From NCBI GenBank assembly GCA_023391875.1, contig JAEWAB010000004.1, forward strand, positions 682,001 to 746,000: a stretch of 64,000 bases of DNA. Reading direction: 5' to 3'. The DNA is from Bacillota bacterium (lineage in GTDB: Bacteria; Bacillota; Clostridia; Oscillospirales; Ruminococcaceae). The notes beneath the pieces are model-generated. The model was not told the origin of the DNA, did not search any database, and was given only the letters and a program-made list of their open reading frames with translations. The position numbers and the translations under genes are program-made. This document shows, in pieces, positions 51,141-59,644 of the stretch (position 1 is its first letter; every line of letters begins with the position of its first letter).

Positions 51141-52852
51141 AAAAAATACTGACATACCTAACACCCTACCTGCCCAAGATGCTGCTGGGGTTACTCATCA
51201 AATTTACAGGAACCATCATGGATTTACTGCTCCCGTGGATACTCGCTTACACCATCGACGATGTCATTCCGCTTAAAAGCGTGCGGCTTATCCTGCTGTG
51301 GGGCGTCATTATGGTGCTTTGCTCCGTCGCAGCGCTTGTAACCAACATCGTAGCAAACCGCATGGCCTCGCTCGTGGCAAGGAATACGACCGAAGCGGTG
51401 CGCCACGATCTGTTTAAAAAGATATCCTATCTTTCCTGCAGTCAGGTGGACCATTTTACGATCCCGTCGCTCGAAGCGCGGCTTACCACCGACACCTACA
51501 ACATCCATCAGCTCGTCGGTATGATGCAGCGGCTGGGCGTGCGCGCACCGATTCTTATTTTGGGCGGCATTCTGATCACAATGATGCTCGACCCGGTGCT
51601 CGCGCTTATTCTGATTCTTATTCTGCCCTTTATCGGGCTGCTCACCTATTATGTTTCAAAAAAGGGCATCCCGCTTTATACCGATATGCAGCGCGCGGTG
51701 GATGCCCTGGTACGCACGGTGCGCGAGAATATTACGGGCATCCGCGTCATCAAGGCGCTTTCCAAAACCACCTATGAGAAACAACGCTTTAACGACGTGA
51801 ACGGTGAGGTGGTGCGGAAAGAAAAGCACGCGGGCATGACCATGGCGCTGACCAACCCCATCATGAACCTGCTATTAAATATCGGGCTTACGCTGGTTAT
51901 TCTGGTGGGCGCTTACCGCGTAAACGCCGGTGTAATGCTGCCGGGAAAGATTATCGCTTTTCTTACCTACTTCACCATCATCCTAAACGCAATGCTGATG
52001 ATTACACGTATCTTTGTGCTCTATTCCAAAGGCAGTGCCTCCGCCGGGCGTATCGCCGAGGTACTGGACACCGAGGAGGAGTTTTCGCTCAGTTCCCCCG
52101 ACCATGTAGAGAACGGGGCGCACATCGCCTTTGAGCAGGTTTCTTTTTCCTACAACAAAACCCAGAATACGATTGAAGATATCAGCTTTGAGCTCAAGCA
52201 CGGCGAAACGCTGGGGATACTGGGCGCCACGGGAAGTGGCAAGAGCACCATCATACGCCTGCTGCTGCGGTTGTACGACGTAGACCAAGGCCGGATACGC
52301 ATTAACGGCGACGATATCCGCAGTATCCCGCCCAAGGAGCTGTACAAACGGTTTGGCACCGTCTTTCAGAACGATATCCTTTTTGCCGATACCATCGCTG
52401 CCAACATCAATTTTGGGCGCGGGCTAAGCGACGAAGAGCTGGAGGCCGCCGCGGCGGATGCGCAGGCAAAGGAATTCATCGGCGCGATTGCCGATGGGTT
52501 TCAACATCAGCTCGCCCCCAAAAGCACCAACCTAAGCGGCGGGCAGAAGCAGCGGCTGCTGGTGGCGCGCGCACTGGCGGCACACCCCGAGATCCTTATT
52601 CTGGACGATTCCTCCAGCGCGCTCGATTATAAAACCGATTCCCTTCTGCGCCGGGCGCTGGCGGAGCATTTCAGCAGTACCACCACCATCATTATCGCAC
52701 AGCGCATCAGCTCTATCCGCCATGCCGACCATATCCTCATCCTTGAGGAGGGCCGCGCGCTCGGCTACGGCACCCATGAAGAGCTGCTGCAAACCTGCGC
52801 CGACTACCGCGAGATGTTTACCGCGCAGATGGGAGGTGGCGCTATTGCCTAG
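51137..52852 (+). CDS. ABC exporter half-transporter, degenerate nucleotide site
   Basis: A 571-residue exporter subunit: six helices (about 10-300), then a nucleotide domain with GATGSGKSTI, LSGGQKQ and Walker B ILILDDSSSALD, where Asp replaces the catalytic Glu. The next gene overlaps it by 8 bases and keeps the Glu, so the two form a heterodimer with one degenerate site, like the pair on the other strand. GTG is the start, in the ATGA-type overlap with MarR. Confidence 0.9.
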   Translation: MKKILTYLTPYLPKMLLGLLIKFTGTIMDLLLPWILAYTIDDVIPLKSVRLILLWGVIMVLCSVAALVTNIVANRMASLVARNTTEAVRHDLFKKISYLSCSQVDHFTIPSLEARLTTDTYNIHQLVGMMQRLGVRAPILILGGILITMMLDPVLALILILILPFIGLLTYYVSKKGIPLYTDMQRAVDALVRTVRENITGIRVIKALSKTTYEKQRFNDVNGEVVRKEKHAGMTMALTNPIMNLLLNIGLTLVILVGAYRVNAGVMLPGKIIAFLTYFTIILNAMLMITRIFVLYSKGSASAGRIAEVLDTEEEFSLSSPDHVENGAHIAFEQVSFSYNKTQNTIEDISFELKHGETLGILGATGSGKSTIIRLLLRLYDVDQGRIRINGDDIRSIPPKELYKRFGTVFQNDILFADTIAANINFGRGLSDEELEAAAADAQAKEFIGAIADGFQHQLAPKSTNLSGGQKQRLLVARALAAHPEILILDDSSSALDYKTDSLLRRALAEHFSSTTTIIIAQRISSIRHADHILILEEGRALGYGTHEELLQTCADYREMFTAQMGGGAIA

Positions 52853-54617
52853 CATAGAAAAGGCTCATGCCCCCAAGCAGAAGGATACAAAAAAGATTCT
52901 GCTGCGGCTGTGGCGGTATCTGTACCGCTACAAATGGCTGGTGTTTCTGGCGCTTGTGATGTCGCTTGCAAGCAACCTGTTCGCGCTCGTCGGGCCGATG
53001 CTCTGCGGCTATGCCATCGACGCCATCCAGCCGGGTACGGGAAAGGTAGACTTTCAATCCGTCATCTTTTACTGTGTACTGATGCTCATCTTCTATATCG
53101 TTTCCTCGCTGCTATCCTACCTGCTGTCCATTCTCATGATACAGCTCAGCCAAAAGGTCATCTTCCAGATGCGCAAGGATGTATTCGATAAGCTTGCCGA
53201 CCTGCCGGTGGGGTATTTCGACCGACATCAGACCGGCGAGATCATCAGCCGCATCTCCTACGATATCGACACGGTAAACGCCACCCTCTCCACCGACCTT
53301 TTGCAGATATTCACAAGCATCATCACGGTGGCAGGCTCCCTCGGTATGATGCTCATCCTTTCCCCGGGGCTGGTGCTGGTTTTTGCCGTTACCATCCCGG
53401 TTTCCATCCTGTTTACGAAGTATATGACAGGGAAGGTGCGCCCGCTGTTCCGTAGGCGTTCCGCCATGCTGGGCGAGCTAAATGGCTTTACCGAGGAGAT
53501 TATATCCGGCCAGAAGACCACCAAGGTGTATCATCAGGAAGAGACCATCATCGGCCGCTTTGATGAGAAGAACAAAGGCGCTGTAGACGCTTACTATGAT
53601 GCCGACTATTACGGCAGCATGACAGGCCCCTCCGTAAACTTTATCAATAACCTGTCTCTGGCGCTCATCAGCGTGTTCGGCGCGCTGCTCTTTCTGTGGG
53701 GGCGGATCTCGCTCGGCGACCTGTCGTCTTTTGTACTCTACTCCCGCAAATTTTCCGGCCCCATTAACGAGGCCGCCAATGTCATCAGCGAGCTGCAGTC
53801 CGCCTTCGCGGCGGCCGACCGCATCTTCCGCCTGATTGACGAGGAGCCGGAGCCGAGGGACGCGAAGGACGCCGTGGTATTAAACGACGTGCAGGGTAAT
53901 GTAGACCTTGAGCACATCCATTTTGGCTACACGCCCGAGAAGATCATCATCCGCGATTTTAACTTAAGTGTGCGCAAGGGCGGCTTGATTGCCATCGTCG
54001 GCCCGACAGGCGCCGGTAAAACGACCATCATCAACCTGCTGATGCGGTTTTATGACCCGAACAGCGGCAGCATTTTCATCGACGGCACCGACATTCAGCA
54101 AACCACGCGAAAAAGCCTGCGGCTTTCCTACGCGATGATTCTGCAGGATACATGGCTGTTCCACGGTACGGTTTTTGAGAACATCGCCTACGGCAAAAAG
54201 GGCGCCACACTGCAGGAGGTTGAGGCCGCCGCCAAGGCCGCCAAGATACATAGCTTTATTATGCAGCTGCCAAACGGCTATAATACGGTGCTGAGCGACG
54301 AGGGCACCAATATCTCGCAGGGGCAGAAGCAGCTGCTCACCATCGCAAGAGCCATGCTGCTCGACGCCCGAATACTCATCCTTGACGAGGCCACCTCAAA
54401 CGTGGATACCCGCACCGAGCAGCTGATACAGGGCGCCATGCGCCGCTTGATGCAGGATAAAACCTGCTTCGTGATTGCGCACCGCCTTTCCACCATTCAG
54501 AACGCCGACATCATCCTTGTCATCAAGGACGGTCAGGTAGTGGAACAGGGAAACCATCAGGAGCTGCTTAAAAAGGGCAAGGTGTACGCGGAGCTTTACA
54601 ACGCACAGTTTCAATAA
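52845..54617 (+). CDS. ABC exporter half-transporter, consensus nucleotide site
   Basis: A 590-residue partner of the exporter subunit at 51137. Six helices (about 28-315) are followed by GPTGAGKTTI, ISQGQKQ and Walker B ILILDEATSNVD with the catalytic Glu. The frame is open from 52722, but a TTG at 52845 with GGAGG 8 bases before it fits the ribosome binding site and gives a normal N-terminus (MPSIEKAHAPKQ). A terminator follows. Confidence 0.9.
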   Translation: MPSIEKAHAPKQKDTKKILLRLWRYLYRYKWLVFLALVMSLASNLFALVGPMLCGYAIDAIQPGTGKVDFQSVIFYCVLMLIFYIVSSLLSYLLSILMIQLSQKVIFQMRKDVFDKLADLPVGYFDRHQTGEIISRISYDIDTVNATLSTDLLQIFTSIITVAGSLGMMLILSPGLVLVFAVTIPVSILFTKYMTGKVRPLFRRRSAMLGELNGFTEEIISGQKTTKVYHQEETIIGRFDEKNKGAVDAYYDADYYGSMTGPSVNFINNLSLALISVFGALLFLWGRISLGDLSSFVLYSRKFSGPINEAANVISELQSAFAAADRIFRLIDEEPEPRDAKDAVVLNDVQGNVDLEHIHFGYTPEKIIIRDFNLSVRKGGLIAIVGPTGAGKTTIINLLMRFYDPNSGSIFIDGTDIQQTTRKSLRLSYAMILQDTWLFHGTVFENIAYGKKGATLQEVEAAAKAAKIHSFIMQLPNGYNTVLSDEGTNISQGQKQLLTIARAMLLDARILILDEATSNVDTRTEQLIQGAMRRLMQDKTCFVIAHRLSTIQNADIILVIKDGQVVEQGNHQELLKKGKVYAELYNAQFQ

Positions 54618-54622
54618 AACAG

Positions 54623-54670
54623 AAAACAGCCTTGCAGTTCTGCTTAAAGTCAGAGCCGCAGGGCTGTTTT
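54623..54670 (+). terminator. Terminator of the plus-strand MarR-ABC operon
   Basis: AAAACAGCCTTGC (54623-54635) pairs with GCAGGGCTGTTTT (54658-54670) with a mismatch, then TT. It is 5 bases after the stop. Confidence 0.8.
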
Positions 54671-54709
54671 TTACTATCCGAGGAGTTTTGAAAGGGCAGT
54701 GCTAAAAGC

Positions 54710-55315
54710 TTATTTAAACTCGATATCCCTGAACTTCGCCAGCGCGGTTCGGTTGCTCTCGTGGGAGGTGACGGCCAACCCGACCAGCAGCTTCGCAGTT
54801 AAGGAGAGCGGATAACGGTTATACAGCATCCAGTCGGTGCCGTTGTTACTGTAATAGCTTTCAAAGGTGTCACCGGTGCGGATGAGCTTCATCCAGGTGT
54901 TCGGGTAGCTTACCGGGAACATCGGCGGATCGGTCGTATAGTCCGGGGGGTAAACTGCCTGACAGTCGGCGCCCTTCTCGTCGCGGGACTGAAACTCATA
55001 CCCGCCGTTGTTATGGTTTCTTGCGCGGTTGTCGGGGAAGGCGAGAAAGAAGATATGCTGCCCGTCGGCATCCAAGGCAGGCCTTGCCATAATGCCGGAT
55101 TTTGTGTAGGGATGCACCAAATCCAAAGACTCCATGCGCGCGGTAAACTCAAAGTCGCCCGTATGCTCAAGATACGCAAAATGACATTGGTCGTTGCTTA
55201 ACCAGATATCCTCTCCGCCCGCGACAATATCATAACCGCCCGCCACCTTAGTAGCAGAGCCTTTGAGCGCGGGGCTGCCGATATCCACGCCGATAAGTTC
55301 AATCTTATTCATCAT
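54710..55315 (-). CDS. DUF1349 family (concanavalin-like) protein
   Basis: A 201-residue protein of the DUF1349 type, a concanavalin-like beta-sandwich. The segments EDIWLSNDQCHFAYLE, SGIMARPALDADGQHIF and TWMKLIRTGDTFESYYS are typical. There is no signal peptide, so it is cytoplasmic, perhaps handling sugars or glycosylated substrates. It lies 154 bases after the second sugar permease gene, beyond a terminator-like hairpin, so it may have its own promoter. GGAGTATT precedes the ATG. Confidence 0.75.
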   Translation of the reverse strand: MMNKIELIGVDIGSPALKGSATKVAGGYDIVAGGEDIWLSNDQCHFAYLEHTGDFEFTARMESLDLVHPYTKSGIMARPALDADGQHIFFLAFPDNRARNHNNGGYEFQSRDEKGADCQAVYPPDYTTDPPMFPVSYPNTWMKLIRTGDTFESYYSNNGTDWMLYNRYPLSLTAKLLVGLAVTSHESNRTALAKFRDIEFK

Positions 55316-55406
55316 AATACTCCTTTGATGCTTGGCATTATCTATATTATACGACGAAACCACGCCTAAACAATAGTGTTCTCGCATTATGTAGGTGTTA
55401 AAACAA

Positions 55407-55438
55407 CCCCCATCATAGCATAGCGACTATGACGGGGG
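55407..55438 (-). terminator. Terminator after the second sugar transporter operon
   Basis: CCCCC-A-TCATAG pairs with CTATGA-C-GGGGG across one mismatch, with a TTGTTTT run on the minus strand. It is 32 bases after the permease stop. Confidence 0.7.
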
Positions 55439-55469
55439 CTTAACAGTAAGCGTTCAGCGGGCAGGCGCA

Positions 55470-56300
55470 TCAGCCTTTTACAGCGCCCGCGGTAAAGCTC
55501 TTTTGAATCTGGTCGCTCATCAGCAGGTAGATGATGAGTGTCGGCACGGTGGCAACCACAAGGCCTGCGCCCAGCGCGCCCCAGTTGGTGGCGTAACGCC
55601 CTACCATGCCCATGATGCCAACGGTAAGGGTCTTGTATCGATCCTTGCTGATGAACGAGATAGCAAGCATCAGTTCGTTCCAGCAGCTTAGATAGGTAAA
55701 GATCGCAACCGTCGCGATGGCCGGGCGGATAAGCGGCAGCATAATGCGGTAGAAGATGCCGTAAACATTTAAGCCGTCTAAGCAGCCCGCTTCCTCCAAT
55801 TCACGCGGCAGGGTTTTGAAAAAGCCCACGAACACGTAGACCGCCATCGGCAGCGCGAAAGCCACATAGGGCAGAATTAGCGCCCAGTAGGTGTTGTAAA
55901 GGTTGGTTCTCTTAAAGATTATGAACAGGGGAACCAGCGTGGCGTGCAGGGGTATCATCATGCCCGATAAAAACACCAGCAATGCCTTGGAGCTAAGCTT
56001 CCACGACATGCGGGCGATCGCGTAGGCAACCATTGCCGCAAGCACGGTGGATACCACGATGGACACGGCTGTAACAATCACACTGTTGATAAAATAGGTG
56101 CCGAGTTTGCCCGTGGTCAGCACGTCTTGGTAGTTCACCCACATCCACACCTTCGGCAGGCCGATCGGGTTGTCGCCAAAGCTCTCGGCGTTGCTTTTGA
56201 GCGAAAAGGTGAACAGCCAATAAAGAGGGAAGATCTGTATCAGCGCAATTATGGTCAGTGTCGTGTAAAGCACGATATGATGGTTTTTTCTCTGTTTCAT
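55470..56300 (-). CDS. Sugar ABC transporter permease, MalG type (second locus)
   Basis: A 276-residue permease with six predicted helices. The EAA loop is EEAGCLDGLNVYGIFYRIML (about 166-185). It starts 15 bases after the MalF-type gene. No ATPase is encoded nearby, so it should share one with other sugar importers. Confidence 0.93.
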   Translation of the reverse strand: MKQRKNHHIVLYTTLTIIALIQIFPLYWLFTFSLKSNAESFGDNPIGLPKVWMWVNYQDVLTTGKLGTYFINSVIVTAVSIVVSTVLAAMVAYAIARMSWKLSSKALLVFLSGMMIPLHATLVPLFIIFKRTNLYNTYWALILPYVAFALPMAVYVFVGFFKTLPRELEEAGCLDGLNVYGIFYRIMLPLIRPAIATVAIFTYLSCWNELMLAISFISKDRYKTLTVGIMGMVGRYATNWGALGAGLVVATVPTLIIYLLMSDQIQKSFTAGAVKG

Positions 56301-56315
56301 TACTCTACCCCCTCC

Positions 56316-57203
56316 TCAATACTCGTAGTCCTGAACTTTGAAAAGCTTCTGCAGCAGCACGGTGAAGATCAGGCATTCCACAAGGATGAAGATAGCCATG
56401 GTACTGCCCAGCCCATACTTGTTCTGCAAGAAGATATTGCTGAACATCAGGGTTGTGGGAACCTCTGTGGCATGGATAGGGCCGCCCTTGGTAAGAACGT
56501 AGATAAGGTCGAAGGTCTTCAGCGAGCCGATGAGCGCGAAGGTCGCGCATACCTTTACCATCGGCATAATAAGCGGAACGGAGATGTGACGCGCAACCTG
56601 TACACTGTTGGCCCCGTCGATGGAAGCGGCCTCATACAGGGTGGGCGGAATCGCCTTGATGGCGGAATATAAAAGCAGCATATGGTAACCAACATACTGC
56701 CAAATCATCACAAAGAAAGCGGAACCGAGTGCGAGATTAGTATCCGCAAGCCAGTTGCGCTGCAAGCTTTCCAAACCGATGCTGCCCAAGAATACATTCA
56801 GCAGACCGTTGTTGGGGTGATAGATTTTCATCCACAGCTGGCCGATTACGGTGGTGGAGATGATTACGGGGATAAAATAGATATTGCGGAATATACTCTC
56901 TCCCTTGATATTGCGCGCGATAACCAGCGCCAGCAGCAGCGCGATAGGCAGCTGCACAAAGATAGAAAGCACCGCCAAAAGCCCCGAGTTAAAGATTGAG
57001 GTTACAAAATAATCCTTGGTGCTTGTGAACAGCGTGATGTAGTTCTTTATGCCAACAAATGTACCGCTGCCCACGCCGTTCCAGTCCAACATGGAATAGT
57101 AGACCGAAAAGGCGATGGGCAGAAATACAATGACGCTAAATAGGACAAGCGCCGGTACTACAAATACGATTATTGCTACCTTGTCCCGCATAACCTTTTC
57201 CAA
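56316..57203 (-). CDS. Sugar ABC transporter permease, MalF type (second locus)
   Basis: A 295-residue permease whose first helix is about residues 10-32 and whose EAA loop is EAASIDGANSVQVARHISVP (about 200-219). The start is uncertain: the frame is open to 57224, but TTG at 57203 is 7 bases after an AGGGGG site, and ATG at 57191 is a further option. Between it and the binding-protein gene lie a terminator-like hairpin and MITE-like copy 3. Confidence 0.9.
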   Translation of the reverse strand: MEKVMRDKVAIIVFVVPALVLFSVIVFLPIAFSVYYSMLDWNGVGSGTFVGIKNYITLFTSTKDYFVTSIFNSGLLAVLSIFVQLPIALLLALVIARNIKGESIFRNIYFIPVIISTTVIGQLWMKIYHPNNGLLNVFLGSIGLESLQRNWLADTNLALGSAFFVMIWQYVGYHMLLLYSAIKAIPPTLYEAASIDGANSVQVARHISVPLIMPMVKVCATFALIGSLKTFDLIYVLTKGGPIHATEVPTTLMFSNIFLQNKYGLGSTMAIFILVECLIFTVLLQKLFKVQDYEY

Positions 57204-57323
57204 GAGAACGCCCCCTTTTCGCATGATACCAATTTATGTAGAAACTTTGTGGTTATTCAAGTTTATGGGCTTAGACTGCATAAAAAGAATAAATTTCCGA
57301 TAAATAATGTTAAACAGGCTGTA

Positions 57324-57425
57324 ATACTAATTCCAATAAGAAATAAACCGTAAAAATTCTTCACAAAAGGCATAAATGAGGCCTTTTGCTCGGATTTTTT
57401 CTATATTTCTAATTGAAATAAGTAT
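57324..57425. repeat. MITE-like palindromic repeat, copy 3
   Basis: 102 bp with the family terminal inverted repeats and GCCTTTTGC core. It lies inside an operon, between the binding-protein gene and the permease genes, where it would be transcribed as a long hairpin. Confidence 0.85.
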
Positions 57426-57437
57426 AAGAAAAAAGAA

Positions 57438-57469
57438 GGGAAGCGGCCGTTTTACAATAGCCGCTCCCC
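57438..57469 (-). terminator. Attenuating hairpin after the second binding-protein gene
   Basis: GGGAAGCGGC (57438-57447) with GCCGCTCCCC (57460-57469), followed on the minus strand by CTTCTTTTTTC. It is 15 bases after the stop and would lower permease expression compared with the binding protein. Confidence 0.65.
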
Positions 57470-57483
57470 TCCATCAATGGCTT

Positions 57484-58821
57484 TTACGGATTCAGCTTCT
57501 GCATTTCGGCCGCAAAGTTTTCAGGGGTCAACTGGCCGGCAAAAATTTGCTGAACGAGGCTCTTGTGCTGCTCAGCAGCCTCACCGGAAAGGGCGGTATC
57601 CCATGCCAGTACGGCGCCGGTGGACTTGTTGGCAATCTCGATAATCTGTGCTACCAGCGGGTCAACGGTTACGTCAGACATGTCGAACTTCCAGGTGGCG
57701 ATACCAGCGCCAAGCTTGAAGCTCTCTTTGGACATGTTCTCGGTAATGTAGATCGCGAAGTTAGCAGCGAGGTCCTTATCAGCAGCATTCGCGCTTACCA
57801 TGAAGCAGTCGATAGCGCCGCCGAGAATCTCATTGGCATCGCCCTTACCACCGGTAATGGACGGCCAGTTCATAGCAACAACCTTGTCCTTAACCTTGGA
57901 GAGGTTGGGGTCCTGCATCTCACCAGCCATCCAGCTGCCGAGGTACAGCATCGGAATCTCACCGTTTAAGAAAGGCATCTTGGCTTCATCCTGGGTTAAT
58001 GCCAGTGCGCCGGGATCAAATGCGCCGGCCTTTACCAGGTCATCCAGCAGCTTAGCACTCTGTACCATCTCAGGGGTATCAAAGGAGCCTTCGCCGCCAA
58101 GTGTGGCGTTGCAAACATCAGCACCAGCGGTGCGCAGCGCGTATACGTTCTGGTTGAACATTGCAGGCCAACCATCCTTAGCGCCAACGGTCATCGGAAC
58201 GATGCCCTTCGCCTTAAAGCCAGCAACCGCAGCAAGCAGCTGATCGTTGGTTGCGGGGAGCTCAAGGCCGTTTGCTTCGAACATTTCTTTATTGCAGAAG
58301 AGTGTGCCAACCCACATGATGAAGGGCAGGCCGTAAACCTTGCCGCCGTAGGTCATGTTGTCGGTCGTGCCGGGCAGCATACGGTCTTTCGCGCCGCCCT
58401 TGGCGAGATACTCATCAAGCGGTAGAAGGGCACCGGCATCGGCAAAGGGCTTTGCAAAGCCGCCGCCCCAAGAGAAGAATACATCGGGCGCTTCGTTCGC
58501 TGCGATAGCGGTCTTCAGCTTGGTCTTGTAAGCTTCGTTCTCGGTAGCGTCAATCTCAACCTCTACGTTGGGGTTTTCAGACTGCCATTTCTCGAAAACG
58601 GTCTTGAAAGACTTGGCGTTTGCGTCAGAATCGGTGGTCCAAAGGTGCCATACAGCCAGCTTCTGGTTTCCTGCCGGGGCGGCAGAACTAGCGGGTTCAG
58701 ATGCAGCAGGAGCCTCACCACTCGATGCTGCGGGTGCGCCGCCAGCGCAAGCTGCTAGGGATACGATCATCGCACATGCCAAAGCCATGGCAACTATTTT
58801 GCGCAAGTTTCTCATTTTCAC
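57484..58821 (-). CDS. Sugar ABC transporter substrate-binding lipoprotein (second locus)
   Basis: A 445-residue family 1 binding protein. The signal ends at lipobox SLAAC (cysteine at 24), then an Ala/Pro/Ser linker. The fold shows VWHLWTTDSD at the start of the mature domain and AMNWPSITGGKGDAN near the middle, typical of glycan-binding members. It lies 86 bases after the response-regulator gene, so the two-component system probably controls it. Confidence 0.92.
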   Translation of the reverse strand: MKMRNLRKIVAMALACAMIVSLAACAGGAPAASSGEAPAASEPASSAAPAGNQKLAVWHLWTTDSDANAKSFKTVFEKWQSENPNVEVEIDATENEAYKTKLKTAIAANEAPDVFFSWGGGFAKPFADAGALLPLDEYLAKGGAKDRMLPGTTDNMTYGGKVYGLPFIMWVGTLFCNKEMFEANGLELPATNDQLLAAVAGFKAKGIVPMTVGAKDGWPAMFNQNVYALRTAGADVCNATLGGEGSFDTPEMVQSAKLLDDLVKAGAFDPGALALTQDEAKMPFLNGEIPMLYLGSWMAGEMQDPNLSKVKDKVVAMNWPSITGGKGDANEILGGAIDCFMVSANAADKDLAANFAIYITENMSKESFKLGAGIATWKFDMSDVTVDPLVAQIIEIANKSTGAVLAWDTALSGEAAEQHKSLVQQIFAGQLTPENFAAEMQKLNP

Positions 58822-58906
58822 GCCTCCTAATAAAGATTTTTTAGGACATTTACATAATAAAGCTTCCTGTCCGTTTTTTACATTGATTATTTTTACTAGA
58901 TTCTTT

Positions 58907-59644
58907 TTAAATTTTACTTCTATATTGTGTAATTGTCATGCCGGTATACTTTTTTACTAATGTAGAAAAATAATTCGGGTCTTCTACACCAACCATGGCG
59001 CCGACCTCATAGGCCTTAATATCGGTGTTGCGCAAATATTCCAACGCTTTTTCGATGCGCATCTTATTCACATAGTCGCGGAAGGAAATTCCCTTGCGGT
59101 GCTTAAACATCCGGCTGAGGTAGCTCGAGTTCATAAAAAAGTATTGCGCCGTCTGCGCCAGCGAGAGCTGAGGGCTTGAAAGATTATCCAGTATGTATTT
59201 TTCAATATTGTTCATCTGTTCAGAGCCGTATACCGCGACCGTTTTCTGGTCCTCCGGCTCGGGGCAGGGGTATTTTGCCCGAATACGGAAAAGGCTGGCG
59301 ATAAACTCCTTTTCATCCACGGGCTTAAGGATATAATCCTCAATGCCGATTTTAATACCCTGCCGCGCAAACTCAAAATCGCCGTAGCCCGTTACCACCA
59401 CCACATGGATATCGGGGTACAGCTCCCGCATGCGGCGGCTCATCTCAATGCCGCTTACAATAGGCATGTTGATGTCGGTAACCACGATATCGGGAATATT
59501 TTCATCGAGCGTATCCAGCGCCTCATAAGCCGAGGCCGCTTCCCCAATGATGGTAAAATCCTGCGAATAGGCGCTGATATAGGTTTTAAGGAGCATACGA
59601 ACAAGGCTTTCATCTTCCACAAGAAGTATCTTATGCGGTCTCAT
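58907..59644 (-). CDS. AraC-type response regulator (YesN family)
   Basis: A 245-residue regulator: receiver domain (1-120) with acidic residues EDE near the N-terminus, the phosphorylation aspartate in VVTDINMP and the lysine in ILKPVDE, then an AraC/XylS double helix-turn-helix (about 145-245, with SSYLSRMFKHRKGISFRDY and VGVEDPNYFSTLVKKYTGMT). It overlaps the histidine kinase gene by 4 bases. It probably activates the adjacent sugar importer when the ligand is present. Confidence 0.94.
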   Translation of the reverse strand: MRPHKILLVEDESLVRMLLKTYISAYSQDFTIIGEAASAYEALDTLDENIPDIVVTDINMPIVSGIEMSRRMRELYPDIHVVVVTGYGDFEFARQGIKIGIEDYILKPVDEKEFIASLFRIRAKYPCPEPEDQKTVAVYGSEQMNNIEKYILDNLSSPQLSLAQTAQYFFMNSSYLSRMFKHRKGISFRDYVNKMRIEKALEYLRNTDIKAYEVGAMVGVEDPNYFSTLVKKYTGMTITQYRSKI

